DNA of 38,211 nucleotides from CAYOSF01 sp964406605 (GTDB lineage: Bacteria; Chloroflexota; Dehalococcoidia; DSTF01; RBG-16-68-14): assembly GCA_964406605.1 (NCBI GenBank), contig CAYOSF010000021.1, forward strand, positions 1-38,211. Direction: 5' to 3'. Position 1 is the first letter of the stretch, and each line of letters starts with the position of its first letter. Under the pieces are notes generated by a model that had not been told where the DNA came from, did not search any database, and worked only from the letters and a program-made list of their open reading frames with translations. Shown here piece by piece: positions 33,914 through 38,211 of the stretch. A program made the position numbers and the translations under genes.

Positions 33914-33942
33914 AGCCTACTTGAGGGGGAAAGGGCGGTCAA
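33914..33942 (-). promoter_or_regulatory. Promoter of the S8 protease gene
   Basis: Minus strand: TTGACC (33937-33942), a 17-base spacer and TAGGCT (33914-33919), about 58 bases upstream of the first start. Confidence 0.55.
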
Positions 33943-34152
33943 GAATCGTGCGCTGGTCTCGCGAGGCCGCCTCACGTCCGACGTTCCCGCCACGGTCATC
34001 CAGTCCCTCCAGGCGGGAGCCGCTCCGGCGACACGGAAGAAGCCCCAACGGGAATTCGGAATTATCCCAGGGTTGCGACGAATTTCAGCACGCCGGGACG
34101 ATAGACCTTGCGAGAGGCAATGTCGAGGGATCATGGAAAGGAGGAACTGGAA

Positions 34153-34494
34153 ATGAGACGCAACCCCTTCATCATCGCGGGCGCGCTGGTTCTGGCTGTG
34201 GCGGCGCTCATGCTGTTCACGGGCTTCGGCTTCGCCCAGGCGAACGGCCCTGACGAGGGCGGCTACCGCTACGGTGAGACCAGCGACGGGGCCGGCCCCG
34301 ACCTGGAGAACTCCTGGGGGCCGGGCGCCGGAAGCCGGCAAGAGGCCCTGGGCGTGGCTGCCGGCGACGGCGATTGCATTTGCGACGGGCCGGTAGGGCC
34401 CCTGATGACCGGTCACGGTGAGGGCGGCCACGGCGAGCCCAGCGATGGCGAGGGTCCTGACCTGTACAACCACTGGGGGTGGCCGGACGACTAA
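34153..34494 (+). CDS. Small secreted protein with two copies of an SDGxGPDLxNxWG motif
   Basis: I do not recognise this family. It is 113 residues. A signal peptide (about 1-30, cleavage after AQA) is followed by a Gly/Asp-rich acidic mature part. Two copies of one motif stand at about 41-57 (GETSDGAGPDLENSWGP) and 94-110 (GEPSDGEGPDLYNHWGW), separated by a segment with a CxC pair (GDCICDG, Cys75/Cys77). AAGGAGG lies 8 bases before the ATG, and a GC hairpin terminator follows the stop, so it is a real gene. It sits on the plus strand between two minus-strand dockerin proteases. It may be a surface ligand, substrate or inhibitor of these enzymes, but nothing in the sequence proves that. Confidence 0.75.
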   Translation: MRRNPFIIAGALVLAVAALMLFTGFGFAQANGPDEGGYRYGETSDGAGPDLENSWGPGAGSRQEALGVAAGDGDCICDGPVGPLMTGHGEGGHGEPSDGEGPDLYNHWGWPDD

Positions 34495-34521
34495 GAGAAC
34501 GGAGTGTCCGCGATAGAACCT

Positions 34522-34546
34522 GGGGGGCGGCTCGCCGCCCCCCTTT
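34522..34546 (+). terminator. GC-rich hairpin terminator after the small secreted protein
   Basis: A 10-bp perfect inverted repeat (GGGGGGCGGC / GCCGCCCCCC) with a tiny loop, followed by TTTACC, 27 bases after the stop. It overlaps the 3' end of the convergent metalloprotease gene, so it may act on both strands. Confidence 0.7.
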
Positions 34547-37109
34547 ACCACCGCAACCTCAACCACTCCAATACTTGACCCAGCCATTCAGTACCGCCGG
34601 CCCCAAAGGGCAGGCAGCAGATCAGCCCGGCGTCGTACTGGAGGATGAGCTGGGCGTCTATCGGATTGATCACGCCGTCCCCGTTCACGTCGGCGGGACC
34701 CGAGCAGGGCAGCACGGGCAGCAAGCCCACGTCATGCTGCAGGATCAGCGCCGCATCGATTGGGTTCACGACGCCGTCGCAGGTCACGTCTCCCACCGGA
34801 TGCGGCGGCGTTGTCGGCGTCGGAGTGCGGGTGGGCGTGTTGGTCGGCGCCACCGTGTCGGTGGGCGCTGCCGTGTTGGTAGGCGTGGCGGTCGGCGTGG
34901 AAGTCGCTGTCGATGTGCTGGTGGGAGACGCGGCCGGCGCGGTGGTGTTCGTCGGCGTGGCGCCCCCACCGGTGGTGGCGGTAGGCGTGGCGGTGACCGT
35001 CGCAGTTGCGCCGGCTGTGTTGGTGGGTGTGGGGGTTGTGGGTGACGTCGCGGTGGGTGTGGACGATGGCATCGGAGTGACGGTGGGTTGCGGCACGCCG
35101 GATGGGGGCTTGACCCTGTTGGTGCAGTCCACAACGGAGTAGACCGCGCTACCGTTGTCGGGGATGTCCACCGGTACGTCTGTGGCGAGACAATAGTCGG
35201 TTCCGGACAGCGCCACACCAAAGGTCTCAATCGCACCAGAGTCCAGAACGAGATGGTCCTGAACCTCCAACCTCCACGGCCGGGCCGCCGAAGGCGGTAG
35301 CAGAGGCTCGCAAAGCGTCCCAGAGAGACTCAGCCACACGTAGAGGTCATCAATGTCAGGAACCTCCCATGTGTCGAAGATGGCTTCCTGGCAATCCGGG
35401 AAGGAAGAATCTCCCACCTTCAGAGCCGCGTGCAAGTCCCCCAGGAAGCTGTGTCGGATATGGAAGATAATGTAGGGGAAGTCACTCACCCCTCCACCGG
35501 AGCTGATGCCGCGCGCAGCGAAGACTGAGCCGATGCTGGCGACATGAACCCCTCCGTACAGATCAAGATCAGCCTGGCGGATGGCGGCTGCTCCCTCGGC
35601 GAACGTGGACAGAGGGTCCAGGTAGAAATGGCTGTCAAGTACCAAGGTCAGCGCAAGATCCCTCGCCGCCTGGTTGTTCCCGAACGCCTCCACTAGATCC
35701 CACAGGGCTCCGCCCCAGAGCTCGCCAGCGCAGTGCTCTTCCTCACTCCCATCCTCCTCATCGGGACACGCCTCGAAATCGGAAGGGTACACCTTGGTAT
35801 TCTGGAGCCACCGCAGCCCAGGCTCGCCAGCGCAGGCGCTCTCCCCAAAGTTCAGCCATTCGCCCTCGCATGGGTCACCGAAGATCGTTGCGGCGAGGAA
35901 GTCGCCAAAGCCTTCGCCCATGGCCCTGGCTTGTTCCACATCCAGCGGAGCGCCGAAGCTGAACCCGGGTATCTGGTTGTCCTGGATTGCGTGGCCGTAC
36001 TCGTGCACGATGACGTCGGCGTCCTCAGCCGTATCTGTCACAAACCCGCAGGCGAGGTAGGACGAATCGCCGAAGTGCAATCCACGGTTCAGCGGCGAGT
36101 AGAAGGCGTTGCAAAGGAAATCCAATGTGCCATCGTCGTAGTGAGCATGGGCTGGAATGGCCTGGTCGAGGATCCCGGCGTTTCCGCTGAACCCCAAGGA
36201 CTGGATCTTCCGCTGGGCTGTGTCCACGTGGTAGTAGACCATCACCTCCTCGAACCGCGGGTCGTTGCACGGGTAGTTGTAGACCCGCGATGGTTCGTTG
36301 GCCTGACCAGCAGGGTTGAGGGAGCCAACGATACCAGGCGCCGTCAGGTCCACGTATTGACCCTTGAGCTTGTTCTGGCCGCCCTCTATGCCCAGAAGGG
36401 TGCGACTTCGGTATTGCGCTGCAAGGGTGGAGGCATTGGCTGAGCTATCGCAGTCATCGGGCGGTGGGACACTTCCCCCCGAGGTCACCGCAGGGTTCGG
36501 GTCAAAGACTTGTCCACTGTCAAACCTTAGTAGGTTCTGCTTCAGGAGCACCTCCCCGTCCTCGTCTCCCACCACGACAAGCCAGTCGCCCAGGGGATCT
36601 AGGGTGGGAAGCAGGACTTGCCACGCCAGGGCGTAGGCTCGACCGACAGGGTAGTAGGTCGGCTCCGCACTTGCGGTGCCCCTCAGCCTCGTGGCACCAA
36701 CCCCTGCAAGTGCTATCGCCTCCGCCTCGTCGGGGCCGAGCTTCGCTCCAGTGATAACACGGGAGGCGAGAGAGACGCGTCGATCAAGCACCAGACCCAC
36801 GGCATCGGTGTCCTTCTGGACACTCACCGTTGAGAACGCGCCGAAGACCGGGATACCGCGGAGCATCTGGCGGAAGCGGACGTGGTAGGCTGCCGGGCTC
36901 TCTCGAATCTCCAGAAGGTTCAGGGAGCCTGTGCTGGCAGATTGTATGCCGCGCTGCTGTCCGGTTTGCTCTAGGTAGGCCCGTGCTATAGACTCCGGGT
37001 CCAGTTGCTGGGATCTAGCTGGCTCGTGGGTGACTCCCCACCCCAGCACCAGCCCAACGGCAAGCGCGAACGCTGCGCTCAGAAACAGCCTGCTTCGTCG
37101 CCGCCTCAT
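34545..37109 (-). CDS. M4/M36-like zinc metalloprotease with P domain and C-terminal dockerin
   Basis: An 854-residue exported metalloprotease. A signal peptide (about 5-33) is followed by an FTP/PepSY-like propeptide (about 36-195) and a thermolysin/fungalysin-type catalytic domain. The zinc site is His369-Glu370-Tyr-Gly-His373 in VHEYGHAIQD, with Glu399 in MGEGFGDFLA as third ligand. A proprotein-convertase P domain (about 545-636; FHIRHSFLGDLHAAL ... WRLEVQDHLVLDSGAIETF) follows, as often in secreted M4/M36 enzymes. A long Pro/Thr linker (about 675-770) leads to a dockerin (GDVTCDGVVNPID ... ADVNGDGVINPID) with the extra Cys pair and a short C-terminal helix. AAGGGGGA lies 4-11 bases before the chosen ATG. 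Confidence 0.9.
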   Translation of the reverse strand: MRRRRSRLFLSAAFALAVGLVLGWGVTHEPARSQQLDPESIARAYLEQTGQQRGIQSASTGSLNLLEIRESPAAYHVRFRQMLRGIPVFGAFSTVSVQKDTDAVGLVLDRRVSLASRVITGAKLGPDEAEAIALAGVGATRLRGTASAEPTYYPVGRAYALAWQVLLPTLDPLGDWLVVVGDEDGEVLLKQNLLRFDSGQVFDPNPAVTSGGSVPPPDDCDSSANASTLAAQYRSRTLLGIEGGQNKLKGQYVDLTAPGIVGSLNPAGQANEPSRVYNYPCNDPRFEEVMVYYHVDTAQRKIQSLGFSGNAGILDQAIPAHAHYDDGTLDFLCNAFYSPLNRGLHFGDSSYLACGFVTDTAEDADVIVHEYGHAIQDNQIPGFSFGAPLDVEQARAMGEGFGDFLAATIFGDPCEGEWLNFGESACAGEPGLRWLQNTKVYPSDFEACPDEEDGSEEEHCAGELWGGALWDLVEAFGNNQAARDLALTLVLDSHFYLDPLSTFAEGAAAIRQADLDLYGGVHVASIGSVFAARGISSGGGVSDFPYIIFHIRHSFLGDLHAALKVGDSSFPDCQEAIFDTWEVPDIDDLYVWLSLSGTLCEPLLPPSAARPWRLEVQDHLVLDSGAIETFGVALSGTDYCLATDVPVDIPDNGSAVYSVVDCTNRVKPPSGVPQPTVTPMPSSTPTATSPTTPTPTNTAGATATVTATPTATTGGGATPTNTTAPAASPTSTSTATSTPTATPTNTAAPTDTVAPTNTPTRTPTPTTPPHPVGDVTCDGVVNPIDAALILQHDVGLLPVLPCSGPADVNGDGVINPIDAQLILQYDAGLICCLPFGAGGTEWLGQVLEWLRLRW

Positions 37110-37161
37110 GTCGTCCCCCTTCCACCAGTGCGGGCCGCGACCGCCGCGGCCCCGCGCAGGA

Positions 37162-37191
37162 AGCATACACCGGCGAAGAGAACCGCCGCAA
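37162..37191 (-). promoter_or_regulatory. Candidate promoter of the metalloprotease gene
   Basis: Minus strand: TTGCGG (37186-37191), an 18-base spacer and TATGCT (37162-37167), 52 bases upstream of the ATG. Confidence 0.45.
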
Positions 37192-37228
37192 CGCCCCGGC
37201 CAGCCTCCCTGGTGACGTACGCCTTACC

Positions 37229-37308
37229 CGCTTTCGGGCAGAAAGCGAGGGCCGCACGCTCCTCAAGTCCCCGCTGCTGGCATCACCAGCACTTGGGCGT
37301 GCGGCCCT
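37229..37308. other. Two tandem strong hairpins, possible structured RNA or mobile-element end
   Basis: First hairpin: CGCTTTC / GAAAGCG, 37229-37247. The second follows directly: a 12-bp perfect outer stem (AGGGCCGCACGC 37248-37259 with its complement 37297-37308), with inner helices CAAGT/ACTTG and GCTGG/CCAGC. No T-run and no coding sequence is associated. Confidence 0.55.
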
Positions 37309-37999
37309 TACACCCAAGAACGACTGCGGGGAGGAGCCTGTTACGAAGTAGACAGTCCGCGATAGCCCAGCGTCTCTGCGTTCCTGGAAGCCAAGCAGGC
37401 CGTCAGCCTAGCCGCAGTCGTAGTAGCATTGCCTCATCGCATGGGGAGGAAGAATCCTCGCGGAGTACTCAATTCTAGGTATATGAGCCTTGCTGAACAC
37501 TGCTAGTGTGGTGTTTGCCTGGCGCTTGGCAGGTGGTTGGGGTGGCCCCAATCGACTGTCGGGCCAAGCCACAAAGGGTGCGGGCCAGGACGGTCACGCC
37601 CCGCTTGGAGAAACCGTGTCACCGCAGGACGCGGCGTGCACGGCGAAAGGAGTCTCCAGGTTCAGACGGAGGCGGTCCACGATGGTGGGCCGCCTCGTCA
37701 CGTCCAGGGCTAGGAACGTCCCTTTCGCCCACTCCCCGATTCCACGAGGCACCTACACCCCAACCTCACAGTGCGCGCAGTGGGCACCGAACTGCGCCAG
37801 GGCCGCTGCGGGCCCTGGGGCCTCAGTCAGAGTCCCCCTGTGGTTCGTCGGCAGAAGCGCAAGTGCCCTTGCCCTGGGCCAGCCGCCGGATGATGCCCAG
37901 CACGCGCGGCGCGTTCCCGGTTTGTGGGTCTTGCCGCCACCGACGTAAGATGTGCCAAGCCGAACGGTCATACCACCGAGAAGCGCGCGGAGGTGCGAT

Positions 38000-38211
38000 A
38001 TGTACTGGAGCAAGTTTGGCTGGCTCGCGATCCTACTCGTTCTCGGCCTGACGCTCTCGGCCTGCGGGTCCGGAGACGGGACGGCACGGGAGACGCAGGA
38101 GCCGACGGCGGAACCGCGGGCGACCGCCACGACGGCCGCTCCCCACGGGACAGCAGCCGCCACGGAGGCCGTCGAGACGCCGGCTGACACGCCCGAGGAG
38201 GCGGCCGTCGC
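38000..38211 (+). CDS. Lipoprotein, N-terminal part only (runs off the window)
   Basis: The first 70 codons of an exported lipoprotein. GGAGGT lies 5 bases before the ATG. The signal peptide ends in the lipobox LSAC (lipidated Cys22), followed by an Ala/Thr/Glu/Pro-rich tether (EPRATATTAAP...). Such tethers precede solute-binding proteins and many surface enzymes in this kind of genome, but the functional domain lies beyond the window end, so no role can be named. Confidence 0.75.
   Translation, partial: MYWSKFGWLAILLVLGLTLSACGSGDGTARETQEPTAEPRATATTAAPHGTAAATEAVETPADTPEEAAV

Larger units (their letters stand above)
37110..37999. other. Approximately 890-bp stretch without a convincing gene
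   Basis: No ORF here has a ribosome-binding site, family motif or sensible composition. It holds the metalloprotease promoter, two tandem hairpins at 37229-37308, a shorter hairpin at about 37797-37818 (CCAGGGCC/GGCCCTGG) and the promoter region of the lipoprotein at 38000 (TTGTGG 37922-37927, 18 bases, TAAGAT 37946-37951). A minus-strand run at about 37620-37830 reads like protein (for example GEWAKGTFLALDVTRRPT) but is broken by stops, so it might be gene decay. Confidence 0.5.

Noticed and set aside
37490..38051. Plus-strand open frames in the 37.5-38 kb stretch
   Set aside because: They lack ribosome-binding sites, are Arg/Pro/Ser-rich and run into the well-supported lipoprotein start at 38000 in another frame.
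1..38211. tRNA, rRNA, CRISPR arrays and a cohesin/scaffoldin gene
   Set aside because: I looked for cloverleaf-like T-loop sequences, repeated spacers and cohesin-type domains by eye and saw none. A proper covariance or profile search could still find a diverged case.

Overview
The window is a GC-rich bacterial chromosome segment. The best guess is Chloroflexota, class Dehalococcoidia or a close relative. The reasons are several secreted proteins that share a threonine/proline (TPT) linker and a two-EF-hand dockerin module, a tandem pair of CaiB-type CoA-transferases, sigma70-like promoters with some apparent leaderless starts, and plain housekeeping genes (coaD, rsmD, tldD/pmbA). The taxonomy is inferred from gene content only. 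I found no tRNA, rRNA, CRISPR array, plasmid or phage genes.

Layout. Positions 1-3657 hold the 5' part of a TPP enzyme (minus strand), a YdjM-like membrane protein, a small ORF with a clear terminator, an agmatinase-family ureohydrolase and a PflX/COG1313-type radical SAM protein. Positions 3784-5484 encode a secreted dockerin protein with two FxLYD-like halves. Positions 5600-7643 are an accessory patch: a flavin/F420-type oxidoreductase, a MntA/HepT toxin-antitoxin pair, and a REP-associated tyrosine transposase (RAYT) surrounded by GTAG-hairpin REP elements, one of them inside its own reading frame. Positions 7890-12087 carry tldD, pmbA/tldE, an MgtC-like protein and a lipoprotein alpha/beta hydrolase. 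Positions 12072-15466 are a minus-strand operon: a GH18-like membrane protein, rsmD, coaD and a coiled-coil protein. An AmrS-like radical SAM gene follows.

Positions 16975-18561 encode a dockerin protein with seven propeller-like repeats. Then come an EEP-family hydrolase, a DHA2 MFS exporter, an orphan type II DMSO-reductase-family molybdoenzyme (21550-24351), a HAD phosphatase, two adjacent class III CoA-transferases, a GGDEF/HD-GYP regulator and an isoprenylcysteine-methyltransferase-like membrane protein.

The last 7 kb (31109-37109) is an island of secreted dockerin proteins: a small dockerin-excalibur protein, a subtilisin-family (S8) protease and an M4/M36-like zinc metalloprotease with a P domain. 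A small secreted repeat protein sits between the two proteases on the opposite strand. An approximately 890-bp stretch with strong RNA-like hairpins follows, then the start of a lipoprotein gene.

The theme most worth following is the dockerin family. Five proteins carry the same module, all with a conserved extra cysteine pair that I do not associate with cellulosomal dockerins, attached to proteases and repeat domains rather than to cellulases. No cohesin or scaffoldin is visible in the window.
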